Origin: Cycas panzhihuaensis
Taxonomy: Eukaryota; Cycadophyta
Length of the DNA: 64,000 nucleotides
Assembly (NCBI GenBank): GCA_023213395.1
Contig: CM041465.1
Span: 172,181,741 to 172,245,740 of the forward strand
Direction of reading: 5' to 3'
Position numbers and translations under genes: made by a program
Notes under the pieces: generated by a model
What the model was told of the DNA's origin: nothing
Seen by the model: the letters and a program-made list of their open reading frames with translations, nothing else
Databases searched by the model: none
In this document: in pieces, positions 32,470 to 42,678 of the stretch
How positions within the stretch are numbered: the stretch's first letter is position 1
How the letters are laid out: each line of letters begins with the position of its first letter

Positions 32470-34457
32470 TTGATTAGGAGCTAACAAGTAACTTGGTGAC
32501 TTCAAAGCTTTGTCGCTTAAGATCCACCCTCAAACAACACCACCAGTCCTGATTTTACAAGAAGATCCAACAACCGGTGGGGTGAAGAGAGGTCGAGGAC
32601 TCTGGCTATTGAGTTGATCCAAAGTTAAGTGTAGTAGAGGCAAGGATTTAACCTTTTTCGAGCCTCTCCAACCCAATTTTAAATTCACTTTTAAACAAGT
32701 TTTAAGTGAATTTTTAATGTCCTCTTACTTGGATTTTTATGCCTTTTGGCTTACAAAGAATGCTTCTTAAGAAGCAATGAAAGAATGAGCACAAAAATGA
32801 TTTCAAGTGCTTTATGATCCAAGTGAGGTGCTTTGTATGCTTGAGTACAATGATAAAGTACTTTGAGTACTTAAAAAAATGATGCAAGGAACCTTTGATG
32901 AAGACAACGAGAATGGGTTCCTTTTAACGTTGAACAAATGAGGGTAAGAGAGCCACTTGCATGAAAAATGACATCAAGCACCAAGTGTTGGGACTTTAAA
33001 TTAGTCCCAACGATCAACAGAAAAGTGATTTTTATTAAGTATTTGAGCCCTCTTTGAGACTAAGGGCAATAGATCACCATGCAAGGTGCTTTTAAAAGTG
33101 TTTAAAAAATTTAGTGATGAGTATCACTTTTTGATAAAAAACACTTTAAAAATCACTTAATTTACACTTGTTCAAACAATAACTAAGTGTTAAAACCTTT
33201 AAGAGCCAAAACATAGGCTCAAATTTGAATTTTTTTGAGGACACCTCGCAGGGAGCCTTTTAAAATATTAAAGCAAAAGTGTTTTTGAGTCTCCAAATAA
33301 GTGAGTTCAAGTTAGTATTGGTGATTTAATGAAATCACTCAATACTTAAAGGATTTTTAGCTTCAAAAATACAAAAAAAGTGATTTTTCTGTTAATAAAG
33401 TTAAGCTAAGGTCACTATGCAAAGTACCTTGATTTAAAAATTTGAAATAGTAAGAGAAAAAAACACTTTTAATGTATAACATACTTGAAAGGGACTTGAT
33501 TTGTTCTTAAATAAAGTCAGAAAATTAAAAATCATTAAATACCCTTTTGATTTTGGGTTAAAAAATGATTTTGCTAATTTAAAAGACTTAAATAAGAGAT
33601 TCAAGTGAAAACTTTAGGAGAAGAGATAAATTAAAAAAAGAATATTCTCATGAATATTCTAATTCTTATAACCTAAAGTTATAATGAAAAGATAAAAAAA
33701 ATCGAATTTTTCGAAACTTCGAATTTCCGCGGACCTGGCGGCAGAAAAATAGAGCTTCCGAGTGATTTTTCTCACCGATCGATGCCAAAATCCAAGAAGC
33801 GACTTCAGATCTAGGCAGATTTCAGCATGATGAGCATTTTGAGCAGTATATGTTGGCACTTTTAGTGAGTGCTTCAGAATGAGGTGAGAAAAAACGACGG
33901 CGGCAAACGCACAGGCGGCGGCGACTTCCCAAACACTCAGAAGCTTGTATCTCAGTGTATACACAGTAGATCGAGCTGAAATTTTAGACGAGGGGCTGCA
34001 TTGCTGAGACAAAGATTACTGTCAGTTTTCATGTCATTTCGTTGCTTGTAGGCTCCACAGTGAGCAAAACGAGAAAATGGATGGCGCCCTTGTGACTGAG
34101 AAGAAATGGCAGCCGTACGGTTGTGTAAGGGCAAAAAAAACTTCAACAAAATGCTTCAAGTTTCTTTTGTGGAAGCTTCTACAGCTGCGTACAGGGTCAG
34201 ATCTTGGACAGCCAGCTAGTATGAGTAAAAAATGAATAAAAAACCCTTATTTTTGATGAAAAAATTCACTAAAAAATAGTGAATAAAGCTCCTCCTTCTA
34301 AAATACTCCAACAAAGTCTTGAACCTGCAAAAAAAAACCTTTAAACAAACCTTGGATTGCCTTCGGAGTGCGAAGGTCATCACCAAGGGTTTGTTGCTTT
34401 CTTTAAAGAGCTCCTTGAGTAGCCACAAAACAGAACAGAGGGAGCTAGTCTCCTCTT
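32470..34457 (-). other. C5 untranslated leader
   Basis: About 2 kb of AT-rich sequence between primer site and gag, with no supported gene. Most of it is Lys/Phe-type low-complexity DNA. It contains two adjacent GAATATTC palindromes at 33640-33647 and 33652-33659, which resemble heat-shock elements. Downstream of the primer site (33,700-34,200) base composition is more balanced. Confidence 0.7.
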
Positions 34458-34469
34458 GCTCTGATACCA
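34458..34469 (-). other. C5 primer-binding site
   Basis: TGGTATCAGAGC on the minus strand, two bases from the LTR end TTTTCACA: a perfect initiator tRNA-Met type primer site. Confidence 0.95.
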
Positions 34470-34471
34470 AA

Positions 34472-35055
34472 TGTGAAAAGAGGCTAGATGGCCTCTACAG
34501 TCCCTAGATCTAGAAACTAGGATCACTCTAGTTCTAGTTGCAGAAATACGAACAAGTATAATAAACTCAAGGTAAAGAGAAAGCAAAGAGACAAAGCATG
34601 AACGAAGGAGCAAGAGAAAATGATACCCAATATGTGGAGTTGGAATTGGTCCAACCTCCAAAGAATGAACAGCTTGATTAGCAAACTGATAGCATAACAA
34701 TATAGCTCCAACTCTTGTGTATGCAACAACGAAGAGAGGCCTCATTAAATAGAGGGAGATGAGAGGCCAAAGGCTATTGCATGATTGACAAGTGTCAATC
34801 ATGCAATGCATGCTTGCATGTAGGACAAGTGTCCATTGGGAGCTCTTGTGAGCAAAAGTGCAAGGGGGTCATTTGACCCTCAAGTGACAACGTTATGTCA
34901 CTAGACATAAAGTGGGTGTGTACTTTATCACTTAAGTGATAAAGTCACACCTAAAGTACAAAGTGCACATGAGCATTAAAGTGCACACATAATACAAAAA
35001 TAGAAAGTACATTAGCTTAACATTATAAACATAAGGTAAACCATGAGGTTTAACA
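34472..35055 (-). repeat. C5 5' LTR
   Basis: Near-identical to the 3' LTR, with one 1-base indel and about four substitutions by eye. It is followed on the minus strand by two bases and the primer site. The palindromes are at about 34925-34942 and 34776-34807. Confidence 0.95.
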
Positions 35056-35812
35056 TGCTTATGCCCATGGAGAATGGTACAAAATTATCACTTGATGAGA
35101 AAGCAAAACCAACAAATTCCACACTATACCAACAACTAGTGGGTAGTCTCATCTACTTGACTAACACTAGACCAGATCTCTCATTTGTAGTTGAGATTTG
35201 TTTCAGATACATGTCTCAACCCAATTAGAAGCATTAGAATACAACTAAATGTACACCGAGATATTTAAAGGCACATTGCAGCATGGTCTTCAATATACGC
35301 ATAATGAGAACTTCACTTTGGATGTGTTCTCAGGCTTTGATTGGGCAAGATGCCAAGATAGTTGTCGATCAACCTCAAGATATTGCTTTAACCTTGATTC
35401 AACAATTATTTTATGGAGTTGCAAAAAGCAACCCAATGTTACCTTGTTTTCCATAGAAGTAGAGTATAAAGTCACAATCGGCACAACTTGCAAGGTTATA
35501 TGGCTAAGAAGCATTCTTAGTGAGCTTGTACTTGAACAAAATCATCCCACCAGATTGTATTATGACAACCAAAGTGTGCTCAAGTTGACTAAGAATCCAG
35601 TATTTCATATAAGAACCAAACACATTGAGGTCCATCACCATTTCATCAGAGAACATATGCAAAAGGATAAAATCAACCTCTTCTACAGACCCACAGATCA
35701 ACAATTATTAGACATCTTTACCAAACCACTTGGTGGAGAAAATTTTGAGAAATTCAAGAATGATCTAGGGGTAAAACTTAACATTGTAAACATTAAAAGG
35801 GGAGGGGGGGGG
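35056..35812 (+). pseudogene. pol: C4 RT C-terminus and RNase H (distal half)
   Basis: This continues C4 after the C5 insertion: PMENGTKLSLDEKAKPTNST, LYQQLVGSLIYLTNTRPDLS, a TAG at 35,226-35,228, then RNase H with GFDWARCQDSCRSTSRYCF, LFSIEVEYK, YYDNQSVLKLTKNPVFHIRT and LLDIFTKPLGGENFEKFKND. It ends at a Gly run encoded by the polypurine tract (GGGAGGGGGGGGG), where the stop TAG lies in the LTR start. Confidence 0.9.
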
Positions 35813-36261
35813 TGTTAGACCTTTATGTTTAAATGTTAAGTCATGTACTTTACTACCCATTGTGATAAAGTACCCACCCACATTCTTTCTAGCAAGCACA
35901 ATGCTATAACTTGAGGGTCAATGCACCCCTCAAGCACATTTTCACATGTGAGGGCACATGGGACATGGTGTGCATGTTTGATACATGTCAAACATGTAGC
36001 CCCCTAAGCTTCCTCCTCCTCCTCTACATATTGAGACCATTTTCTCATGTAGAGCAACAAGTGAGAGGTGATGTATTGTTATGTTGCTCATTTGATTACA
36101 AGCTAATCTTGTTATTTTGGAGTTGTGAACAATTCCTACTCCTCCATTACTAGTGTTTTTCATATGCTTGAGTACTTGCTTGCTTGTTGGCTAGTTCATT
36201 TAGTGTTATTGATTTGATGTTAATCATTAAATCTCTTAGCACATATGATCCTAGGTTGTCA
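35813..36261 (+). repeat. C4 LTR (about 449 bp)
   Basis: It starts TGTTAGACC immediately after the polypurine tract and ends GGTTGTCA. The U3-like part contains the imperfect palindrome at 35973-35996 and a pyrimidine-rich stretch before CATATTGAGACC. It is a distant relative of the C5 LTR. Unexpectedly for a 3' LTR it is followed by a primer-site-like sequence. Confidence 0.85.
35973..35996 (+). promoter_or_regulatory. Palindrome in C4 LTR (one mismatch)
   Basis: Arms CATGTTTGATA and TGTCAAACATG; the one mismatch is T opposite G. Same position relative to the TATA region as in C5, C6 and the solo LTR. Confidence 0.75.
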
Positions 36262-36264
36262 TTG

Positions 36265-36276
36265 TGGTATCAAAGC
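36265..36276 (+). other. Primer-site-like sequence downstream of C4 LTR
   Basis: TGGTATCAAAGC, one mismatch from TGGTATCAGAGC, three bases after the LTR end. A 3' LTR should be followed by random flank, so this points to another internal region joined to the same LTR. Confidence 0.75.
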
Positions 36277-36837
36277 TTATACCACATTCAGCATAAGGGA
36301 GCCTATCTATTGATTGCAATTTGGGTTTTAAGAAGGTTAGGACGACTAATGTAGAAGCAAATTCACCTAAGTTTGATATAGGTTGTGATGTTGAAAATTT
36401 GATATCCCCCATGCATACTAAAGAAATATCAACAAAAACCTTTGTCTCTGCCAATAGTGAGTTTCAACACAGGGTAAATGACCATGCATTCAATGTGGGT
36501 AATGCAAGTCCCATGGATTGCATAGGTGGAATTGGAAAGAAAACTGCTATTGACCTCGGGGCAAAAGAAATTTAGTTGTCTGGTTTTGAGACAACAAAAG
36601 GAGATTGCCAACCGGACACATTAGCTAATAGGATAATAATCCCAAAAAGGTCCTCTAGCATTGGACTCTAGCATGTACTTGCTAGAGGTGCTCTACATAA
36701 ACTATTACCTTTCACTGCTTTGTCCGCTCATGCCATGTGGCAGGTGAAGGGAGTACCACTAAAAGCTCACAGGGAGCTATAGGTTGGAACACATATTAGA
36801 TCTTGAAAGGAGAGTGCCCTGTGGACACGTATACTAC
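36277..36837 (+). other. Leader-like sequence after the C4 LTR; no gene recognised
   Basis: An open frame at 36321-36575 (84 codons, containing NSEFQHRVNDHAFNVGNASP) has no family I recognise. By position it would be the leader or start of a tandem copia copy, but no gag motif is visible. Confidence 0.4.
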
Positions 36838-38225
36838 TCAGTTGTAGCCATGTTGGATGGTTGATAAAGATTTGTCCCACTGAGTAGTCGCATGCTGATA
36901 GATACGAAAGGGGCAAACTAGGGCCTCATTCACTAATGTAAATAAGTCGATAATTTGGGGATGGAAAGCGGTGGAGAGTAGAAGTTTGCATCCCAAAGAG
37001 TTTCCATTGTGCTTGTTAGAAACGATTGAGGAAATATACATCTCTATCAAAGATGATCATGATAAGCAACACATGGTACAACCAAACATGGTTGAAAAAT
37101 ACCTACGCAGTGTGTAGTGCGTCAATGGACTTGGTGCATGCAATAAAAACTACCATCTAGAAGAATTGACAAATAACAACGAAAATGCAATCATGTTTGT
37201 GTTGTCTTGTGGGCAACCCACCAATGAAGTCTATGGAGATGGTATCCTTAGGACAAGATGGAACTGCCAAGGGCTAATACAAGCCAACCTTCTAATTAGA
37301 AGTTTTGGACTTCTTACATAAAGCACACTATTTGATGAATTGCTTGATGCTACATGGAGGGTTAGTAGAAGTACTATTGCAAGTATTAAAGGGTTTTCTA
37401 AGCCCTAAAATGTCCTTTGTAGTTGGATGTGATCTTCCTAAGAAGTTGGTCTTTGCCACTACCATGTGGCACACAAAGTTGGGACAACCTATACAATAAC
37501 CCATCCTATAGGTGGAAATTGAGGTATGAGTGTTAGTTGACTTGATTGGGCTACTGCGCTACTAAGAAGATGGCACTAAAGTCAAGGCCAAAGCCATAGT
37601 CATTTTGCCATTTGGAGTAACTAGCACCCCTAGTGTCAAGCAAACTAAGTAGAGTGTGGATTGGCAGTCCATTGAGGAAGTTCGCTACCCTATTGGTGGG
37701 TCCCTTTTTCTACTTGATGACAAGGTGAAACTATAGCAAGTAGGATGCCCATCGCATGTGCCGATACTCATGAATTCAGCTTTGTGACTGGAGAGACTAG
37801 AGTGGTCAATGGTTTGTATGAACAATTGTCTCCTTCCCAAGGAGATAGTAGCATTGGTATTTGATTGCTTAGACAAGGGCATAGAACCAATTGTCATGCA
37901 TGTTGTAGTTCTTCTTGGCTTGCAAGGACGTCTTGGAATGGTAAGCACTAGGGTGTCCTCCCTACTTAAGTATTGCTTCCATGGCCACTTAGGAGGCATT
38001 TGTCTTGACCACGAAGGGTCATTATAGTTTTGGCAAGGCTAGAACTGAGGCTATGCATAAGGCATCCTTTAGTCTCATGAAGGCAGCCTCCTGAGTGGGT
38101 CCCCGACTGAAAAGCGTCCTAGTCTTAGTGGTTGCATGTAGTGCATGGTTAATGCTATCATATTTGTAGATCAATTTTCGATAGAAGTTCATGGACACTA
38201 AAAATCTATGTAGATTGGTAACCAT
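36838..38225 (-). pseudogene. pol: Ty3/gypsy scrap D (RNase H and integrase)
   Basis: Reading leftward: RT thumb with FLVSMNFYRKLIYKYDSINH and RLKDALCIASVLALPKL (38225-38022); an RNase H region in broken frames (about 37,999-37,600, with YYLLGKETIVHTNH and KKGPTNRVANF); and the integrase tail (37050-36838) with CKLLLSTAFHPQ and QWDKSLSTIQHGYN, where the family has L-S-T-A-Y-H-P-Q-T-D-G-Q-T-E. No LTRs belong to it. The copy is old, with many stops. Confidence 0.8.
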
Positions 38226-38280
38226 GTTAGGTGGAGGCTAGTTGCAAATAACTAGTGCTCTCTTGGGGAACTAGTGCTCT

Positions 38281-38823
38281 CTTATGTTTACATGTTAAGA
38301 TAATGTACTTTTATTTCCATGTAATATGTATACTTTTTACTTTATGGGTGACTTATCACTTAAGTGATAAAGTGCACACCCACATTCTTTCTAGTGACAC
38401 AACGTTGTCACTAAAGGGTCAAATGGACCCTCATGCATTTTTGCTCACATGAGAGCCCAAAAGGACACATGTCCAACATGCAAGGCATGTATCTTGGATG
38501 TTTGACACTTGTCAAACATCCAAGGCCTTAGGTCTCTCTTCTCACTCTATATAATGAGACCTCTTCTCATTGTCTCATAAGAGAGTTGGGCAGATTGTTA
38601 TGTTGTCAGTTTGCTAATCAAACTGTTCATTCTTTGGAGGTTGGACCAATTCCAACTCCACATATTGGGTATCATTTTCTCTTGCTCCTTCATTCAAGTT
38701 TTGTCTCTTTGCTTTCTCTTTACCTTGAGATTATTATACTTGTTTGTATTTCTGCAACTAGAACTAGAGTGATCCTAATTTCTAGATCTAGGGACTGTTG
38801 AGGCCATCTAGCCTCTTTTCACA
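38281..38823 (+). repeat. Solo or partial LTR related to C5
   Basis: It is collinear with the C5 LTR read in its own sense from the TTATGTTTA segment to the exact end CCTCTTTTCACA. The last 230 bases are nearly identical to C5; the upstream part is more diverged. No primer site or polypurine tract adjoins, so it is a solo or partial LTR. The outer boundary is uncertain because its first 20-30 bases do not match; a short duplication (AACTAGTGCTCTCTT, twice) sits there. TATATAA is at 38548-38554. Confidence 0.88.
38493..38524 (+). promoter_or_regulatory. Palindrome in solo LTR, compensated relative to C5
   Basis: Arms CTTGGATGTTTGACA and TGTCAAACATCCAAG pair perfectly. Compared with C5, three positions differ in each arm and every change is matched in the other arm. 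TATATAA follows at 38548-38554. Confidence 0.85.
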
Positions 38824-40098
38824 GTTTTGGGAACCGTTTCAAGGGTTCAAAGATGTTTTGAGTTGTTCTAGACGCTTTGAGATGATAGTGCTTCCTTGGA
38901 ATCCTAGGCCAGTGACTATGTAAAGTAAAAGAGCATTCAATGTGGATCAGAACTAAACTTGAAACATAGAAGACCACAACAAAATATTAGGAAGAACTTG
39001 CAAGAGATGATGTGAGGAAATACGTCTCCTATATTCAAACTCCAAGGGTTCATACGGTACAATAAGAGGTTCCCTTCTCTTTACAAAGGTGTTGGGGCAT
39101 CAAGAGTTGAGGGTTAGTTACAAACTAAAAAAGAATCTCCTTGAAATTGACAACTAAAGCATCTACTCTAAATACAAAATCAATTACACTTTATAACCAA
39201 CATGTAAACTAACTTAACATTCTATTAACTTGACCTAAGTCACTTTTATAACATAAGTGAACTCAACATTGAAATTAAAAGAAGCTACATAACAGACAAT
39301 GGTTACATTTAATGTTACATGGATGTACAACAACCACGCTCATCATAATTATTAATGGTAATTAGAATAAAAGTTGATGTCCATTTCTCTTACAGACAAG
39401 TCACATGTCTTTTCATATGCATCCTATATATATGCTTATTCTTTATAACATTTTATATCATTCAATTTATCAAATCAATATTTTCTCTTTGGATAATTTA
39501 GGTCACTCGCGAACAATCCTAGCTTACAAACATTAACCATTCTAGAAGACTTGAAGTGTTACCAGATCTAGTCCTCAAGTGTTATGGACTTAATCAAATT
39601 TCCTCTTTCATTCGTTATAGTGTTTGTTTTGTTGGGCAAAATCTGTAAGAAAATGTTTCGAAAGCAAATATGAGCTTGAATTTGAATTTGGGATCAAGTC
39701 TTGGACTAACATTTAAGTTTTACGTGATAACAGTCATATGAAAGTGCATAATAGTATTGGTGTAGCTTCTTTGAAAGCATAAGACTAAAATGTAATGTTT
39801 GTTGAACTTTTGCTTTATTCTCCTAAGCATTAAGACTATTCACATTACTATCATGGGTCCCACCTTTTAAGTGAAGATTGTTAACAAGACAGAAAACAAC
39901 CTGTCTCTCTACTACTACAATTGGGCTCCACAACCATGTGTCACATCAACTAGTGACTAGTTAACAAAGTGTGACACCAAATCAACAGGGCTCCACAAGA
40001 ATTATGCTAATAACAAGGCCTACTTACCAGGGATTTGTGCAATATCACAACATTGTTGTGCAACCTTTCTAGGGCAAATGTGCTCCCCACACCTCACT
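38824..40098. other. Intergenic, nothing recognised
   Basis: AT-rich DNA with no open frame above about 60 codons and no repeat ends or RNA gene found. Confidence 0.6.
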
Positions 40099-40345
40099 TG
40101 TTATGATCCTCCACCATATGAGATGACTCTTATTGTAATTATCCCACATGCATAAGTCCAAGAGATGGGCAGCAAATAGCCCTATATACATGTATGTAAT
40201 GTATGAGTGGGATCATCATGGAATATTTTTGTAATCTTTTGTTAATAAATGTTCTTTGGAACTTCATCTCCTTCTTTGTCTTTTATCTATCATTTTCTCT
40301 TTCTATTTCTCTATGATTATTGGTTATAGGATTTGGCTCGTAACA
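40099..40345 (+). repeat. Short 5' LTR (247 bp) of an unassigned element
   Basis: It starts TGTTATGATCC and ends CTCGTAACA (TGTTA against TAACA), and a perfect primer site follows two bases later. The right-hand half has a polyadenylation-like ATAAA and pyrimidine-rich runs. The matching 3' LTR and any coding region are not visible, so the element is truncated or non-autonomous. Confidence 0.78.
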
Positions 40346-40347
40346 AT

Positions 40348-40359
40348 TGGTATCAGAGC
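40348..40359 (+). other. Primer-binding site after the 247-bp LTR
   Basis: TGGTATCAGAGC, a perfect match to the initiator tRNA-Met type, two bases after TAACA. Confidence 0.9.
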
Positions 40360-41080
40360 AACGATCTTGGAGGTGTCATTAAGGGTTTGAAAGCATATTT
40401 GAGAGAATAAACATTGAAAATATTGAATAATAATGGCGAATTTGAGACGAAATTGCTCATTCTATAAATTTTGAGTGGTCGCACTATAGACTTTGGGGTG
40501 GAAGTGCGAAAATTACAGCAAAATTAATTTCAACCTACTTTTCTCCGTCATCATATTTCAGAGACAGATCCGCAACCTCAATTTCAAAGAGTCATAACTT
40601 TCACTACAGTTATCCAAATTACCTCAAATTTTTTATGATTCTGTGCGTTTTTTAATTTACTTTCCAACAGAAGTGGTTTGAGACTGATCAGAGTTTGGAG
40701 TAGAAAGTTATTAGCATTTTATCATAAGGTACTATTACAGTCTCTAGAAACCCTAACCATGAAATTCTTAAAAATGATCTCCTATACCCATTATTTACAT
40801 CACATATGTCACATCCTTAATATACACTTAGGTTTAGTAACGGTCCATAAAAGAATCTGTAACTACGTGACATTTGTCACCACTCCATTTAGGACTCTAA
40901 TAACTCCTATGACACTTTGTCACAAGTCCATTTAGGACTAAACTCCTGTGACACATGTCATCAACCTTGATGACTCACACCTCATTTCATCCTCACAAGA
41001 ACATTAATTCCAACACTTTTTACCTTTGATATCTATAGGCCTTTCTTCTATTTTGTCTTCATACTCCATTTCTGGCTTCC
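40360..41080 (+). other. Leader-like sequence; no gene recognised
   Basis: It follows the primer site. Short open frames lack motifs. Around 40,850-40,960 TGTGACA/TTGTCAC-type and ACTCC(T/A) segments recur (CCATTTAGGACT twice), suggesting an old local duplication. Confidence 0.45.
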
Positions 41081-41790
41081 TGCTCCAATTGCATTAAGAA
41101 TTCAAGATTTTGATTAATACTATCCAATTCTTTTTGCATAATATTAATATTTTGTATTTCATAACTTGTCCATGTGCACAAATAATTCAGTTGTCTTTGA
41201 GTTGAATTCAGTGACTCTAATTCATTTGTAGAGGTTCTAAACGAATGCTCATCTCTATATTCATCATGTTTAGAATCATTGGTGCAGACTGGTCCTTTAA
41301 ATAGCCATTTTCCCCCTCAGCAAAAAACTTTGCCTTCATGTTTCCAAATTTCTTCGGAATCAAGCTGAAAGGCATCAAGAGAATGTTTGAAATAGGGTTT
41401 TAACTCAACACCAGTAAAGAAACTTTCAAAAATCTTTTGAGCTTGGCTAGAGGATTCAAGAATGGATAAAGAATCATCACTCTTATTGAGTTGAAGCAAA
41501 TAATTTTTGTGCTTCTCAATAGCAAAACTTTTGCAAATGTATTTAACAATATCCTTATCTTTTTTGTACTCAATTTCAATGATTTTGAGCAACTTGCTAA
41601 GTCATTCATCTTGAATTAACAACTTCTGATACTAGATTATCCAATTATCAGATACGCCCAAATTAGAGTAAGATATGCCTTCAACATCCATGTTAGAAGC
41701 TCCTACCACTAGACTATCTTTATTTACAGGTCTAGCTACCCTGGGAGTATAGGTGTTGGTAAACTTGTATTTACAAGAGAAACTTCGACA
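41080..41790 (-). pseudogene. Unidentified minus-strand coding remnant
   Basis: One minus-strand frame is open or nearly open across most of this interval, with only a few stops. The longest uninterrupted part (41592-41317, 91 codons) is rich in Lys, Ser and Glu (DKDIVKYICKSFAIEKHKNY; SILESSSQAQKIFESFF). The left end looks like a coiled coil (IMQKELDSINQNLEFLMQLE). I recognise no family. The composition would suit a structural protein of a retroelement, but this is only a guess. Confidence 0.35.
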
Positions 41791-41909
41791 ACATGTATGA
41801 CATCCGACAACATATTAAGATCATGAATTCTCGCGATTAATCTCCAAGCGAAACAGAGATGTGGGTCATGAAAATTCATTAAAAAGTTAGGGATGCATTC
41901 AACACATCG

Positions 41910-42095
41910 CCACTTCATTAGGGAGCATGTGTAAAATAGTGAGATCGACCTTGTCTACAAGCCAACAGATAATCAACTATCAAATATCTTTACCAAACTA
42001 GTTGGTAGAGAAAAATTTGAGTATTTCATACATGGCCTTGGGGTAAGACTTGATAATGTAAACATTAAGGCAGGGGGGGGGGGGGGGGGGGGGCG
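41910..42095 (+). pseudogene. pol: C6 RNase H C-terminus and polypurine tract
   Basis: In one frame: HFIREHV, a stop, then LVYKPTDNQLSNIFTKLVG, REKFEYFIHGLGVRLDNVNI, matching the end of C4/C5 RNase H. The polypurine tract that follows is an uninterrupted run of 21 G (42073-42093). The rest of C6 upstream is absent. Confidence 0.85.
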
Positions 42096-42297
42096 TGGTT
42101 AGAACCTTTATATTCTATTGTTATGTATTACGTAAAGATACTTTATCACTTAAATGTGTAAAGTACGCACACACACTTCTCTAGTGTGCGTAATGTTATA
42201 ATTTATGGGTCAATGGACCCTCTACCCTTCTATTTGTATATTTGCATATATGCTCATGATGGATAGGTGTCCTTCAAGCAATGTACTTGTATGCATG

Positions 42298-42664
42298 GGT
42301 GACGATGTTAATGTCACATGGTCATTTCATGAAGTTAGAATTAGATAAAGTCACTTTTATGTTTATAACTTTAGGATAAGGTGACTATGCCTAAGTCACT
42401 TAAGTGAAATGACATAAAGTTCATTTCATTGTAATTTCATGTAATCTCATTTAAATGTCATTGGGAGGGAAAACTCAAATTCCAAACCCTAATGAGCATC
42501 CTCATTATATAAGTTGAAATTACATGGAGAGTGAATATATTCTACACTTCTCCTCTTTGAGCTCAAGCTATTAGCATTTTCTTGTTGAGTACATTATGCT
42601 TGTCTCCACTATTTGCCATTGTGTAGTGTTAGTGCACTAGATCCCTAGATCCATTCCCTCAACA
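42298..42664 (+). repeat. C2 5' LTR (367 bp)
   Basis: It begins GGTGACGATG (3' LTR TGTGATGATG) and ends CCCTCAACA. The palindrome TCACTTAAGTGA is at 42396-42407 and a TATATAA box lies about 110 bases further on. It is directly followed by AG and the primer site. Confidence 0.95.
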
Positions 42665-42666
42665 AG

Positions 42667-42678
42667 TGGTATCAGAGC
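42667..42678 (+). other. C2 primer-binding site
   Basis: TGGTATCAGAGC (then C), two bases after the LTR: a perfect initiator tRNA-Met type site. Confidence 0.95.

Larger units (their letters stand above)
27697..35055 (-). mobile_element. Complete Ty1/copia element C5, nested in C4
   Basis: Two LTRs (585 and 584 bp) differ at about five positions by eye, so insertion was recent compared with the other elements. The left target duplication is CGCTT (27692-27696) and the right TGCTT (35056-35060), one mismatch. The primer site is at 34458-34469, and the polypurine tract AAATGGGGG abuts the 3' LTR. Gag and pol are complete in order but carry frameshifts, so it cannot move by itself as read. Confidence 0.96.
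25122..36261 (+). mobile_element. Ty1/copia element C4, 5'-truncated, split by C5
   Basis: C4 is recognisable from the Gln-rich segment after the zinc knuckle (25,122) to 27,696, is interrupted by C5, and resumes at 35,056 through RNase H, polypurine tract and LTR. The codon register is continuous across the C5 insertion (KMEDCKL before, LMPMENGTKLS after). Gag and the 5' LTR are missing; C3's LTR abuts it directly. Its closest relative in the window is C5 itself. Confidence 0.9.

Noticed and set aside
38281-38823. Target duplication for the solo LTR related to C5
   Set aside because: The base right after the end (GTTTT) has no match before any plausible left end; the left end itself is diverged.
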